64,000 nucleotides of DNA, from positions 62,001-126,000 of the forward strand of contig NZ_JALKFT010000016.1 in NCBI RefSeq assembly GCF_023242945.1, given 5' to 3'. Positions 41,009-49,933 of the stretch are shown piece after piece. This stretch comes from Frankia umida. GTDB lineage: Bacteria > Actinomycetota > Actinomycetes > Frankiales > Frankiaceae. The notes under the pieces are model-generated. The model worked only from the letters and a program-made list of their open reading frames with translations, did no database searches and was not told where the DNA came from. Made by a program: the position numbers and the translations under genes. Each line of letters begins with the position of its first letter. The first letter of the stretch is position 1.

Positions 41009-41680
41009 CTACGTCACGATGATCACGATGAGGGTGCGGGGGCCGTGGACGCCCTCGACGCGGCGCAGTTCGATATCGCTGGTGGCGGACGGGCCGCTGA
41101 TCCAGGTCAGGGGGCGGCCGGCGCGCACGGACGGGGCGAGTACGGCCAGGGCGTCGGGGACGTCGGCGACGATCTGGTCGGCCCGCACGACGCAGACATG
41201 GCGGTCGGGGACCAGGGTGAGGGCGCGGCGGCCCTGGCCGGGGCCGTGGTCGAGCACGAGGGTGCCGGTCTCGGCGATGGCGACCCGGGCCTCGGTGACG
41301 ACGGCGTCGATCCGGTCGAGGTCGGCGGCGGTGCGCGCACCGTCGTCCACCAGAGCGTCCGGGATGGGGAGGGGGAGATCCGCCGGCACGATGACGGACG
41401 CGCCCGGCACCAGTGCGGCGGTGACGGTCCGCGCCAGGTCGGCCGGGGCGCACCGGGTCACGGTGGCTCGGTAGTCGGCGACCCGTTCGGCGAACAGGCC
41501 GACCACATCGCCCACCGTGTGTCGCCGCGCGGCCGGCCGCGGAGCCACCGAGGCGGACGGAACGATCTCGGGTTCGGCACCGGGGTGGGAGACGGAGTCG
41601 GACGGGGAACCGGAGCCGGGCGGGGAGACGTCGGACAGGGCCGCTCGGATGTCGGCGAGGATCTGGTCGCGGGCGCTCAT
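41009..41680 (-). CDS. lutC: LUD-domain protein, lactate utilisation C
   Basis: 223 residues with the LUD fold: SVIVPADLPLPIPDALVDDG, VVTEARVAIAETGTLVLDHG, RHVCVVRADQIVADVPDALA and the closing TSDIELRRVEGVHGPRTLIV. LutC works with LutA and LutB to oxidise L-lactate to pyruvate. The ATG overlaps the lutB stop by 4 bp. A Pro/Ser-rich insertion follows the first 15 residues. It is the last gene of the lutABC unit. Confidence 0.88.
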   Translation of the reverse strand: MSARDQILADIRAALSDVSPPGSGSPSDSVSHPGAEPEIVPSASVAPRPAARRHTVGDVVGLFAERVADYRATVTRCAPADLARTVTAALVPGASVIVPADLPLPIPDALVDDGARTAADLDRIDAVVTEARVAIAETGTLVLDHGPGQGRRALTLVPDRHVCVVRADQIVADVPDALAVLAPSVRAGRPLTWISGPSATSDIELRRVEGVHGPRTLIVIIVT

Positions 41681-43119
41681 CGGGTGCCTCCGTCGGTGCG
41701 TTTCCACCACTGGCGGAAGGTTTCCCGCGGGGCGGGTGGGAGGTCGCGGGTCGAGGTCCAGGCGGCGGCGCCGACGCGGCGGGCGAGCCAGAGGCCCAGG
41801 CGGGTGAACCGTTCGCCGCCGGCGAGGCGCCGGGCGTCGCCCAGGCCCACGGCGGCGGCCTTCATCGCGACCGCCTCGGGGGTGGGCAGGCCACCGCGGT
41901 GCGCGTCGACGACCTTCGCCCGCTGGTCGACCAGAACGGAGGGGATGTCGATGCGGACCGGGCACGCTTCGAAGCACGCACCGCACAGGGTGGAGGCGTA
42001 GGGCAGCGCGTCGATCTGCGCGCTGTGGCCGACGCCGCGCAGCAGCGGGTTGAGGATCGCGCCGATCGGGCCGGGGTAGACCGAGCCGTAGGCGTGGCCG
42101 CCGGTGCGCTCGTAGACCGGGCACACGTTCAGGCACGCCGAGCAGCGGATGCAGCGCAGCGCCTGGCGTCCGGTCTCGTCGGCCAGGGCGCGGGTGCGGC
42201 CGTTGTCGAGCAGGATGACGTGCACCTGCTGGGGGCCGTCGCCGGGGGTCACCCCGGTCCACATGGAGGTGTAGGGGTTCATCCGCTCGCCGGTGGACGA
42301 CCGGGGCAGCAGGCGCAGCAGCGGGTCGAGGTCGTCCCAGGTGGCGACGACCTTCTCGATGCCGACCACGGAGATCAGCATCTCGGGCAGGGTCAGGCAC
42401 ATCCGGCCGTTGCCCTCGGATTCGACGACGACCAGGGTGCCGGTCTCGGCGACGGCGAAGTTGGCGCCGGAGACGCCGACCTTCGCGCGCAGGAACTTCT
42501 CCCGCAGATGGTCGCGGGCGGCGGCGGCGAGCACGGCGGGGGTGTCGGTGAGGTCGGCGGGGGCGGGGCGGCCGGCCGCACCCATCGCCCGCAGGAAGAT
42601 CTCGCGGATCTCGGCGCGGTTGCGGTGGATCGCCGGGACCAGGATGTGCGAGGGCAGGTCGTCGCCGAGCTGCACGATCAGTTCGGCGAGGTCGGTCTCC
42701 CAGGCGGCGATGCCCTCGGCGGCCAGCGCCTCGTTCAGGCCGATCTCCTGGGTCACCATCGACTTGACCTTGATCACCTCGTCGGCGCCGTGCGCCCTGA
42801 CCAGCCCGGCCACGATCGCGTTCGCCTGCGCGGCGTCCCGTGCCCAGTGGACGGTGGCGCCGTTGGCCGTGAGTGTCTCCTCCAGCCGCAGCAGCTGGCG
42901 GTCCAGGGAGCGCAGCGCGGTGTCCTTCGCGTCGGCGCCGGCGACCCGCAGTGCCTCCCAGCCGCCGTCCACGCTGGTGTCGACCTCGGCGACGAGCGCG
43001 GCGCGTCGGTCCCGGATCGTGCTGGTGGCGTGCGCCAGGTTGCGTCGCAGCTGGGCGTCGGCGAGTTTCTCCCGGGCGGCGGCCGGGAACGGCGGCATCC
43101 CGACGAAGGTCGCGCTCAT
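41677..43119 (-). CDS. lutB: Iron-sulfur LUD protein, lactate utilisation B
   Basis: 480 residues. The N-terminal LUD domain includes VIKVKSMVTQEIGLNEALAA and GVSGANFAVAETGTLVVVES. The two [4Fe-4S] clusters are held by CIRCSACLNVCPVYERTGGH (about residue 307) and TLCGACFEACPVRIDIP (about 357). LutB passes electrons from lactate oxidation within the LutABC complex. It overlaps lutC by 4 bp, and lutA ends 35 bp upstream of its start. Confidence 0.92.
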   Translation of the reverse strand: MSATFVGMPPFPAAAREKLADAQLRRNLAHATSTIRDRRAALVAEVDTSVDGGWEALRVAGADAKDTALRSLDRQLLRLEETLTANGATVHWARDAAQANAIVAGLVRAHGADEVIKVKSMVTQEIGLNEALAAEGIAAWETDLAELIVQLGDDLPSHILVPAIHRNRAEIREIFLRAMGAAGRPAPADLTDTPAVLAAAARDHLREKFLRAKVGVSGANFAVAETGTLVVVESEGNGRMCLTLPEMLISVVGIEKVVATWDDLDPLLRLLPRSSTGERMNPYTSMWTGVTPGDGPQQVHVILLDNGRTRALADETGRQALRCIRCSACLNVCPVYERTGGHAYGSVYPGPIGAILNPLLRGVGHSAQIDALPYASTLCGACFEACPVRIDIPSVLVDQRAKVVDAHRGGLPTPEAVAMKAAAVGLGDARRLAGGERFTRLGLWLARRVGAAAWTSTRDLPPAPRETFRQWWKRTDGGTR

Positions 43120-43153
43120 CCGGTCACCGCGAGGATCCCGCGGACGGTGGCGC

Positions 43154-43882
43154 TCACGCGGTGGCCGCCAGCACCTCGGCGAGATGGACGGTGCGCACCC
43201 CGGCCCGCTGGCGTGAGAGCAGCCCGCCGATGTGGGCCAGGCAGGAGTTGTCCCCGGCCACGAGCACCTCGGCGCCGGTGTTGCGGACCTGGCGGGCCTT
43301 GTCGGTGCCGATCGCGATGGACGTGTCGGCGTTCTTGACCGCGAACGTCCCGCCGAAACCGCAGCATTCGTGCGCGCCGGGCAGTTCGAGCAGGGTCAGG
43401 CCGCGGACCTGTTCCAACAGCCGGCGCGGACGGTCGCCGACCCCCAGCATCCGCAGCGAATGGCAGGTCGGATGGTAGGTCACCGTGTGCGGGTAGTAGG
43501 CGCCGACATCGGTGACGCCCAGCTGGTCGACGAGGAACTCCGACAGTTCGTGGACCCGCGGCGCCACCGCGTCGACCGCGGCGCGCAGCCCCGGATCACC
43601 GGCCCGGCGGGCGACGATCGCATGCTGGTGACGGGCGCAGCCGGCGCAGGACGCCGACGGGGTGACCACCGCGTCGTAGCCGGCGAACACCCGGGCGAAG
43701 GTACGCACCACCGGCACGGCCTCGTCGAGGTAGCCGGTGTTGACCATCGGCTGGGCACAGCAGGTCTGCCCCGCCGGGAACTCCACGTCGACCCCGAGAC
43801 GGCGCAGCAGGGTGACGACCGCCTGCCCCGTCCGGGGATACAGCGCGTCGTTGACGCAGGTGATCATCAGTGCGACCCGCAT
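43154..43882 (-). CDS. lutA: CCG-domain oxidoreductase, lactate utilisation A
   Basis: 242 residues with two cysteine-rich CCG domains: FPAGQTCCAQPMVNTGYLDE (about residue 35) and LPGAHECCGFGGTFAVKNAD (about 165). VTPSASCAGCARHQH and VTYHPTCHSLRMLGVGDRP supply the other cysteines that bind iron-sulfur clusters, as in the GlpC/heterodisulfide-reductase type. It is the first gene of the lutABC operon, starting at ATG 43882. Confidence 0.92.
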   Translation of the reverse strand: MRVALMITCVNDALYPRTGQAVVTLLRRLGVDVEFPAGQTCCAQPMVNTGYLDEAVPVVRTFARVFAGYDAVVTPSASCAGCARHQHAIVARRAGDPGLRAAVDAVAPRVHELSEFLVDQLGVTDVGAYYPHTVTYHPTCHSLRMLGVGDRPRRLLEQVRGLTLLELPGAHECCGFGGTFAVKNADTSIAIGTDKARQVRNTGAEVLVAGDNSCLAHIGGLLSRQRAGVRTVHLAEVLAATA

Positions 43883-44026
43883 ACCCGCGCTCCTGTCCTG
43901 CGGCCGGTCGGCAACACCAGGTGCTCTGCCGGATTCTGCCCGCTCACCGGGCCCGGCAGGTGCCGTTTCGGCGCCCTCCCCGCGCCGCGGCCCGCGGAAC
44001 GGGTGGGCCGGGTGAGCCGGGTGAGC

Positions 44027-45691
44027 TCAGCGGGGCGGCGCGGCGGTGGGCGGCGCGGACGTGGGTGGCGCGGGGGTGGGTGGCGCGGGGGTGGGGGGTG
44101 CGCCGGGTGGGATGAAGGGGAGGCCGGGGGGTGGGCCGTTGTCGAGCAGGCGGCGTAGGGCGGCGGTGTCGAGATGGTCGGCGACCAGGTCGCCGAGGGC
44201 GTCCAGGCGGCGGGCGCGGACGGCGGCGAAACTGACGGTGCCCGGGACGAACGCGCGGCCGGCGTCGGCCGCGACGCCGCGCAGGTAGGCGCGGCGGAAC
44301 CCGTCGTTCTCGAGCAGACCGTGCCAGCTGGTGCCGGCGACGGCGCCGACGCGCACCCCGTCGGCGGCGAACGTGGTGGCGCCGGGATGCTCGGCGCGGG
44401 TGAGCCGGCCGTGGCGGATCTCGTACCCGCTGATCGGATGGCTGGCCGGGCCCGTCGACCCGGGGGCGTCCTCCGGACCGGTGCCACCACCGACGCCACC
44501 GACGCCACCCACGACACCGCGGGCGGTGCGGCGGCCGAGGAGTTTGGCTGGTTCGAAGACGGTGGTGACCGGCAGCAGGCCGAGGCCGTCCACCTCGCCG
44601 GCACCGGACTCGACGTCGTCGACGATGCGGGTGCCGAGCATCTGGTAGCCGCCGCAGACGCCGAGCACCGGGCGTCCGGCGGCGGCGCGGGCGCGCAGGA
44701 CGTCGGCGAGGCCGCGTCGGCGCAGCCAGGCGAGGTCGGCGACGGTGGAGCGGGTGCCGGGCAGGATGACGAGGTCGGCGTCGGCCAGGTCGTCCGGGCG
44801 GGTGGCCAGGCGCACGACGACCCCGGGTTCGGCGCGCAGCGCGTCGACGTCGGTCACGTTGGACAGCCGCGGCAGCCGGATCACCGCCACCCGCAGTGTC
44901 TCCCGCCCGCGCCGCGCCTGGCCGCCGTCGGGGTCGTCGTCGGGGTCGTCGGGGTAGGCGGCGAGGTCGAGGGAGTCCTCGACGTCGAGCCACAGCCCCG
45001 AGCGGAACGGGACGACGCCGTGCACCGGGCGGCCGGTGAGCGCCTCGATCTGGCGCAGGCCGGGTTCCAGCAGCCGCGGATCACCCCGGAACCGGTTGAT
45101 CACGAAACCGCTGATGAGGGCCTGGTCGGCCCGGTCGAGCAGGGCGAGCGTGCCGAACAGGGCGGCGAACACCCCGCCCTTGTCGATGTCGCCGACCACG
45201 ATGACCGGCAGGTTCGCCGCGCGGGCCAGGCCCATGTTGGCGATGTCGGTGTCACGCAGGTTGATCTCGGCGGGGCTGCCGGCGCCCTCGCAGATGACCG
45301 CGTCGAAGCGGGAACGCAGATCGTCCAGGCAGTCGGCGACGATACCGGCCAGGCGCGCCTTGTGCGGACGGTAGCCGAGCGCGTCCACCTCGGCGACGGG
45401 TTGGCCGAGCACGACGAGCTGGCTGTGCCGGTCCCCGCCCGGTTTGAGCAGCACCGGGTTCATCGCCGCCTCCGGTTCGACCCCGGCCGCGGCGGCCTGC
45501 ATCGCCTGCGCCCGGCCGATCTCCGCGCCGTCGGCGGTCACCGTCGAGTTCAACGCCATGTTCTGCGCCTTGAACGGTGCGACCCGCACCCCCTCGCGGG
45601 CCAGCCACCGGCAGATCCCCGCGGTCAGCACACTCTTGCCCGCATCCGACGCGGTCCCCGCGACCAGCAGTCCCCCGCCTTTGGACGCCAC
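44027..45691 (-). CDS. cobQ: Cobyric acid synthase
   Basis: 554 residues from GTG 45691. The N-terminal P-loop-like region reads LLVAGTASDAGKSVLTAGIC, with VAPFKAQNMALNSTVTADGA next, both diagnostic of CobQ. The glutamine amidotransferase domain has its Cys in GRPVLGVCGGYQMLGTRI (about residue 350) and its His near WHGLLENDGFRR (about 470). It amidates four carboxylates of adenosylcobyrinic diamide using Gln and ATP. The C-terminus carries a short Ala/Pro/Thr repeat (APPTPAPPT). It follows cobD by 3 bp. Confidence 0.93.
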   Translation of the reverse strand: MASKGGGLLVAGTASDAGKSVLTAGICRWLAREGVRVAPFKAQNMALNSTVTADGAEIGRAQAMQAAAAGVEPEAAMNPVLLKPGGDRHSQLVVLGQPVAEVDALGYRPHKARLAGIVADCLDDLRSRFDAVICEGAGSPAEINLRDTDIANMGLARAANLPVIVVGDIDKGGVFAALFGTLALLDRADQALISGFVINRFRGDPRLLEPGLRQIEALTGRPVHGVVPFRSGLWLDVEDSLDLAAYPDDPDDDPDGGQARRGRETLRVAVIRLPRLSNVTDVDALRAEPGVVVRLATRPDDLADADLVILPGTRSTVADLAWLRRRGLADVLRARAAAGRPVLGVCGGYQMLGTRIVDDVESGAGEVDGLGLLPVTTVFEPAKLLGRRTARGVVGGVGGVGGGTGPEDAPGSTGPASHPISGYEIRHGRLTRAEHPGATTFAADGVRVGAVAGTSWHGLLENDGFRRAYLRGVAADAGRAFVPGTVSFAAVRARRLDALGDLVADHLDTAALRRLLDNGPPPGLPFIPPGAPPTPAPPTPAPPTSAPPTAAPPR

Positions 45692-45694
45692 CGG

Positions 45695-46804
45695 TCATCC
45701 CCTCCCGTGCTGTGCCTGCGGTACCTGCCGTGCGTGCTGTGTGTGCCGTGGACGTCGGGGCTGCCGGGACCGTCGCAGGGTTCGGGACGTCACGAGGGCC
45801 CGCAGGGTGGACGCGGCGGCGGCGGCGAGCACCGTCACGGCGAGGCTCACCGCACCGGTCGCGGCGGACAGCCGGGCCGCGGCGGCGATGTCGGTTCCGG
45901 TGGGTGCCCGGCCAAAACCCAGCTGCGGACGGTGTTCGACCCGGTAGGGGTAGCGCAGCTCACCGCCGAGGCGCAGGCCGAGCGCACCGGCGAACGCCGC
46001 CTCGACGGGGCCCGCGTTGGGGCTGGGATGGGAGCGTCCGTCCCGGCGCAGCACCCAGTAGGCGTCCACCGGGTTCCCGCCGACCAGCGGTGCGCACACG
46101 CAGGCCGCGAACGCGCCGATCCGCGCCGGGATGAGGTTGGCCAGGTCGTCCAGGCGGGCCGCGCAGGAGCCGAACCGTTCGTAGCGGGGACTGTGATGGC
46201 CGATCATCGCGTCGAGGGTGTTCACCGCCCGGTAGGCGGCCAGCCCCGGCAGGCCCGCGACCGCCCCCCACCACAGCGGTGCGACGACCGCGTCGCAGGT
46301 GTTCTCGGCGATCGACTCGATCGCCCCGCGGGCCAGCGCCGACTCGTCCAGGTTCGCCGGGTCGCGTCCGCACAGGGTCGGCAGCAGCGTGCGCGCACCC
46401 GTCAGATCCCCGTCGGCCAGCGCCGTCCCGATCCGCCGTCCGGCCCGGCGCAGCGACGTCCCGCCCAGCACCACCCAGCCCAACCCGGCCGTGGCCAGCA
46501 GCGACGGCACCGCGGACGGGTGGGTCGGGCGCCGGGCGAGCCGACGGTCGGTGACGGCGGCGGGGAGGGTGACGGCGGCGACGAGCAGGGCGGTGTGCAG
46601 GGTCCCGGCGAGACGGCTGTCGCGGTAGGACGTCGCCTCGACGCGGGCGGCGACCCCGCCGAAGCCGGCGACGGGATGGTGGCGCGCCGGGTCGGCGAGC
46701 AGCGCGTCCAGGATCGCGGCGAGCACCAGACCACCGAGGCGGGCACGCGCCGAACACGGGGCGGCCGGCGGGAAGGCGGCGGGCACGGAGGGTGCGCTGC
46801 TCAA
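45695..46804 (-). CDS. cobD: Adenosylcobinamide-phosphate synthase
   Basis: 369 residues. ILDALLADPARHHPVAGFGG is the family N-terminal signature (here HHP in place of the common RxHPV). RGAIESIAENTCDAVVAPLW and YRAVNTLDAMIGHHSPRYER are also diagnostic. Several hydrophobic helices show it is an integral membrane enzyme; it joins the aminopropanol arm to cobyric acid. The TTG start at 46804 overlaps the helY stop (TTGA); a GTG at 46789 is an alternative. A His- and Gln-rich C-terminal tail is unusual. Confidence 0.9.
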   Translation of the reverse strand: MSSAPSVPAAFPPAAPCSARARLGGLVLAAILDALLADPARHHPVAGFGGVAARVEATSYRDSRLAGTLHTALLVAAVTLPAAVTDRRLARRPTHPSAVPSLLATAGLGWVVLGGTSLRRAGRRIGTALADGDLTGARTLLPTLCGRDPANLDESALARGAIESIAENTCDAVVAPLWWGAVAGLPGLAAYRAVNTLDAMIGHHSPRYERFGSCAARLDDLANLIPARIGAFAACVCAPLVGGNPVDAYWVLRRDGRSHPSPNAGPVEAAFAGALGLRLGGELRYPYRVEHRPQLGFGRAPTGTDIAAAARLSAATGAVSLAVTVLAAAAASTLRALVTSRTLRRSRQPRRPRHTQHARQVPQAQHGRG

Positions 46805-49800
46805 CTTGCCATGGCGTAGGCGACGACGCCGCGGCGCAGGGCGTCCATGGCGGTGCGGGCGGTGCGGCGGACCCGGGCGTCCTCGGGGGCGATCTTGGAG
46901 ATCTGGTCGAGGAGGTCGAGCAGCTGGCGCATCCAGCGGACGAAGTCGCCGGCGGTGAGGTCGACCGCGCTGCTGGTCAGGACCCGCTCCAACGGACGTC
47001 CGCGGGCCCAGTCGTGGGCGGTGACGGCGAAGCCGAGTTCGAGGGGACGCAGGAACTGCAGGCGGTGACGGGCCTCGGTGGCACCGAGACGGTCCGCGAG
47101 GCCGGCCATCCGCTCCAGGCAGTCGGCCAGCACCGCGCCGCCGGGCAGGGCGAGCGCGGCCAGGTCCTCACCGCGTGGTTCGAACACCAGCGTGGACACG
47201 GCGGCGGCGAGCGCGGGGGCGTCGAGGTCCTCCCACAGCCCGGCCCGGACGCATTCGGCGACGAGCAGGTCCTGCTCGCAGTAGACACGGGCGAGCAGCC
47301 GGCCGGAGTCGGTGACGGCGTCACCGTCGAGGTAACCGAGTTCGGTGAGCGCGGCGCGGACCCGGTCGAAGGTCTTCGCGACGGTGTTGGTGCGACCCTC
47401 GACGGAGCGGGAGATACCGGCGGTCTCCTTCTCCAGTTTGCTGGCCCGCTCACCGGAACGCAGATGTTCCTCCCGGCGTGGGCACTCGTGCACCGGATGG
47501 GCGCGCAGGGCGCGGCGCAGCCGGGACAGTTCGGCGTCGTCGGCGGCGGCGGCGCGGATCTTCGCCCGGCGGCCGGGCGCGGCACCCTCGTCGGCGTCCA
47601 GCCCGGTGGCGCGCAGCGAGGAGGCGAGGTCGCGACGCGACTGCGCCGAACGCGGGTTGAACGAACGCGGCACCCGAACCCGGCCCAGGGGTTCGACGGC
47701 GTTCGGGAAGTCCGTCAGCGACAGCCGGCGGACCTGCCGGTCTGCGGTGAGCACGACCGGGCGTGGTCCTTCGGGCGCCGAGGCCGAGGAGCTGTCCGCG
47801 TCGAGGACGACGGCCAGGCCACTGCGTCGACCGGCGGGCACGAGCACCACGTCGCCGGTGCGCAGCCGGGCGAGCGCGGCCACCGTGTCGGCGCGTCGGC
47901 GCGCGCTGCCCTCCCGCGACAGGGCCGTCTCGCGGGCTTTGATGTCGCGGCGCAGCTGGTCGTACTCGGCGGCGTCGCCACGGTCGCAGGACAGCGCGGC
48001 GCGTAGTTCGGCGACGGCCTCGAGGTTGCGGGTGACGGTGCGGGCGAGACCGACGACGTCCCGGTCGGCCTGGAACTGGGCGAACGAGCTTTCCAGCACG
48101 GCGCGGGCCCGGTCGCGCCCGAGGCGTCCGACGAGGTTGACGGCCATGTTGTAGGACGGCCGAAACGACGAGCGCAGCGGGTAGGTGCGGGTCGAGGCGA
48201 GCCCGGCCAGCGCCAGCGGGTCGAGCCCCGACTGCCACAGGACGACGGCGTGGCCCTCGACGTCGATGCCGCGGCGCCCCGCCCGGCCGGTGAGCTGGGT
48301 GTACTCGCCGGCGGTGATGTCGACGCGGCTCTCGCCGTTGAACTTCGTCAGCCGTTCCAGGACGACGGTGCGGGCCGGCATGTTGATGCCGAGGGCGAGG
48401 GTCTCGGTGGCGAACACGACGCGGACCAGGCCCGCGACGAACAGCTCCTCGACGATCTCCTTGAAGGTGGGCAGCATGCCGGCGTGGTGGGCGGCGATGC
48501 CGCGTTCGAGACCTTCCAGCCATGGCCAGAAGCCGAGCACACCGCGGTCGGCGTCGGGGATACCGGCGGTGCGCTCACGCACGATCGTGCGGATGCGCTG
48601 CTGTTCGGCCGGTCCGACCAGGCGCATCCCCGTGCGCACGCAGGCGGTGACGGCGCTGTCGCAGCCGACCCGGCTGAACACGAACACGATCGCCGGCAAC
48701 AGCCCGTCGCGGTCCAGGCGTTCCACCACCTCGGGACGCCCCGGTGGTCGCGCCGTGCGCCGCCGCGCCGCTCCCGGGCCGGCCCCCCGGCCACGGCCCG
48801 CGCCCGCGGGGTAGCCGCCGGCCAGCATCCGGCTCTCGTCGCGGGCCAGCCGCACCAGGTCCGGGTTGACCACACGCCCCCCGGTCAGCGCCGCACTCCC
48901 CCGCGCACCGTTGCTCCGACGATCCGCCCGGTTCCGCTGACCGCCCCGTTCCTGCTGGCCCGCACTGCCCTGCTGACCCGCACTGCCCTGCTGACCCGCA
49001 CTGCCCTGCTGACCCGCACTGCCCTGTTGACCCCCACGGTCACGCCGCCCCGGCCGGTCCTGCTGACCCGACCGGTCGTACTGACCCGCGCGGCCTGGCC
49101 GGATCGAACCGTCACCCGCCGTCCCCGCCAGGGACACCCGGGCCTGGACACCGCCACCGGCGTCGGCGAGGTTGTGCTCGGAGGCGGCGCGGGCCAGCGC
49201 GGCGGCGGCGCCGTCGGGACGGCCCGTCGCATCCTCGAGGAAGAGATCGTGCAGGGTGCGTTCGGCTAGCACGTGCTGCCACAACGGAACGGGCCGGTGA
49301 TCGCTGACGACCACCCGCGTATGTCCCCGCACGGTGATCAGCCACTCGCCGAACTCCTCGGCGTTGCTCACCGTCGCCGACAACGACACCAGCCGGACGT
49401 GCGCCGGCAGGTGGATGATGACTTCCTCCCACACCGCCCCGCGCTGCCGGTCGGCCAGGTAGTGCACCTCGTCCATGACCACATAACCGAGGTCGGCGAG
49501 GTCGCTGCCGTCGGCGGGGCCGGCGTAGAGCATGTTGCGCAGCACCTCGGTGGTCATCACCACGATCGGCGCCGAGCCGTTGCGGACGGTGTCGCCGGTG
49601 AGCAGGCCGACGGCGGCGGCACCGTAGCGGGCGGCCAGGTCGGCGTACTTCTGGTTCGACAGCGCCTTGATCGGCGTCGTGTAGAAACAGCGGGTGCCGC
49701 CGCGCAGCGCTAGATGGGCGGCGAACTCGCCGACGACCGTCTTGCCGGCACCGGTGGGTGCGGCGACGAGCACACTGTCGCCGGCGACCAACGCCACCAG

Positions 49801-49887
49801 TGCCTCATGCTGGAACGGGTCAAGCCCGAACGCGAGGCTGGCGGCGAATTCCTCGAGAGCCTCGGGCGCCGGGGACACGTCACTCAC
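46801..49887 (-). CDS. helY: Ski2/Mtr4-like DEVH helicase
   Basis: About 1028 residues. Motif I is VAAPTGAGKTVVGEFAAHLA, Ia TTPIKALSNQKYADL, motif II VVMDEVHYLADRQRGAVWEE, motif III LVSLSATVSNAEEFG, motif V/VI FATETLALGINMPARTVVLE and QLTGRAGRRGIDVEGHAVVL. The C-terminal DSHCT domain ends the chain. Between motif III and the second RecA domain is a 100-residue low-complexity insertion rich in Gln, Gly and Ser with four QQGSAG units. It probably acts on RNA. GTG 49878, with AGGG at better spacing, may be the true start. In mycobacteria helY also follows tatC. Confidence 0.92.
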   Translation of the reverse strand: MSDVSPAPEALEEFAASLAFGLDPFQHEALVALVAGDSVLVAAPTGAGKTVVGEFAAHLALRGGTRCFYTTPIKALSNQKYADLAARYGAAAVGLLTGDTVRNGSAPIVVMTTEVLRNMLYAGPADGSDLADLGYVVMDEVHYLADRQRGAVWEEVIIHLPAHVRLVSLSATVSNAEEFGEWLITVRGHTRVVVSDHRPVPLWQHVLAERTLHDLFLEDATGRPDGAAAALARAASEHNLADAGGGVQARVSLAGTAGDGSIRPGRAGQYDRSGQQDRPGRRDRGGQQGSAGQQGSAGQQGSAGQQGSAGQQERGGQRNRADRRSNGARGSAALTGGRVVNPDLVRLARDESRMLAGGYPAGAGRGRGAGPGAARRRTARPPGRPEVVERLDRDGLLPAIVFVFSRVGCDSAVTACVRTGMRLVGPAEQQRIRTIVRERTAGIPDADRGVLGFWPWLEGLERGIAAHHAGMLPTFKEIVEELFVAGLVRVVFATETLALGINMPARTVVLERLTKFNGESRVDITAGEYTQLTGRAGRRGIDVEGHAVVLWQSGLDPLALAGLASTRTYPLRSSFRPSYNMAVNLVGRLGRDRARAVLESSFAQFQADRDVVGLARTVTRNLEAVAELRAALSCDRGDAAEYDQLRRDIKARETALSREGSARRRADTVAALARLRTGDVVLVPAGRRSGLAVVLDADSSSASAPEGPRPVVLTADRQVRRLSLTDFPNAVEPLGRVRVPRSFNPRSAQSRRDLASSLRATGLDADEGAAPGRRAKIRAAAADDAELSRLRRALRAHPVHECPRREEHLRSGERASKLEKETAGISRSVEGRTNTVAKTFDRVRAALTELGYLDGDAVTDSGRLLARVYCEQDLLVAECVRAGLWEDLDAPALAAAVSTLVFEPRGEDLAALALPGGAVLADCLERMAGLADRLGATEARHRLQFLRPLELGFAVTAHDWARGRPLERVLTSSAVDLTAGDFVRWMRQLLDLLDQISKIAPEDARVRRTARTAMDALRRGVVAYAMAS
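48961..49032. repeat. Four 18-bp tandem units inside helY
   Basis: Four consecutive copies of cgcactgccctgctgacc, the last with one change, encode QQGSAG repeats on the minus strand. They lie in the low-complexity insertion between the two RecA lobes and keep the frame. Confidence 0.9.
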
Positions 49888-49933
49888 CCTACGCCGACAC
49901 GCCGACAGTCCGGCGTGTCGGCCGGGGCGGCGC

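Noticed and set aside
44027..46804. Cobalamin riboswitch before cobD or cobQ
   Set aside because: Both genes are joined to helY and to each other with overlaps or gaps of a few bases, leaving no room for a leader.
44174..46819. 881-codon open frame on the plus strand
   Set aside because: It runs opposite cobQ and cobD, both unmistakable; its composition is that of an antisense frame with no motifs.
48961..49032. 18-bp repeats considered as an iteron origin
   Set aside because: They are GC-rich, contiguous and encode QQGSAG within the helicase frame.
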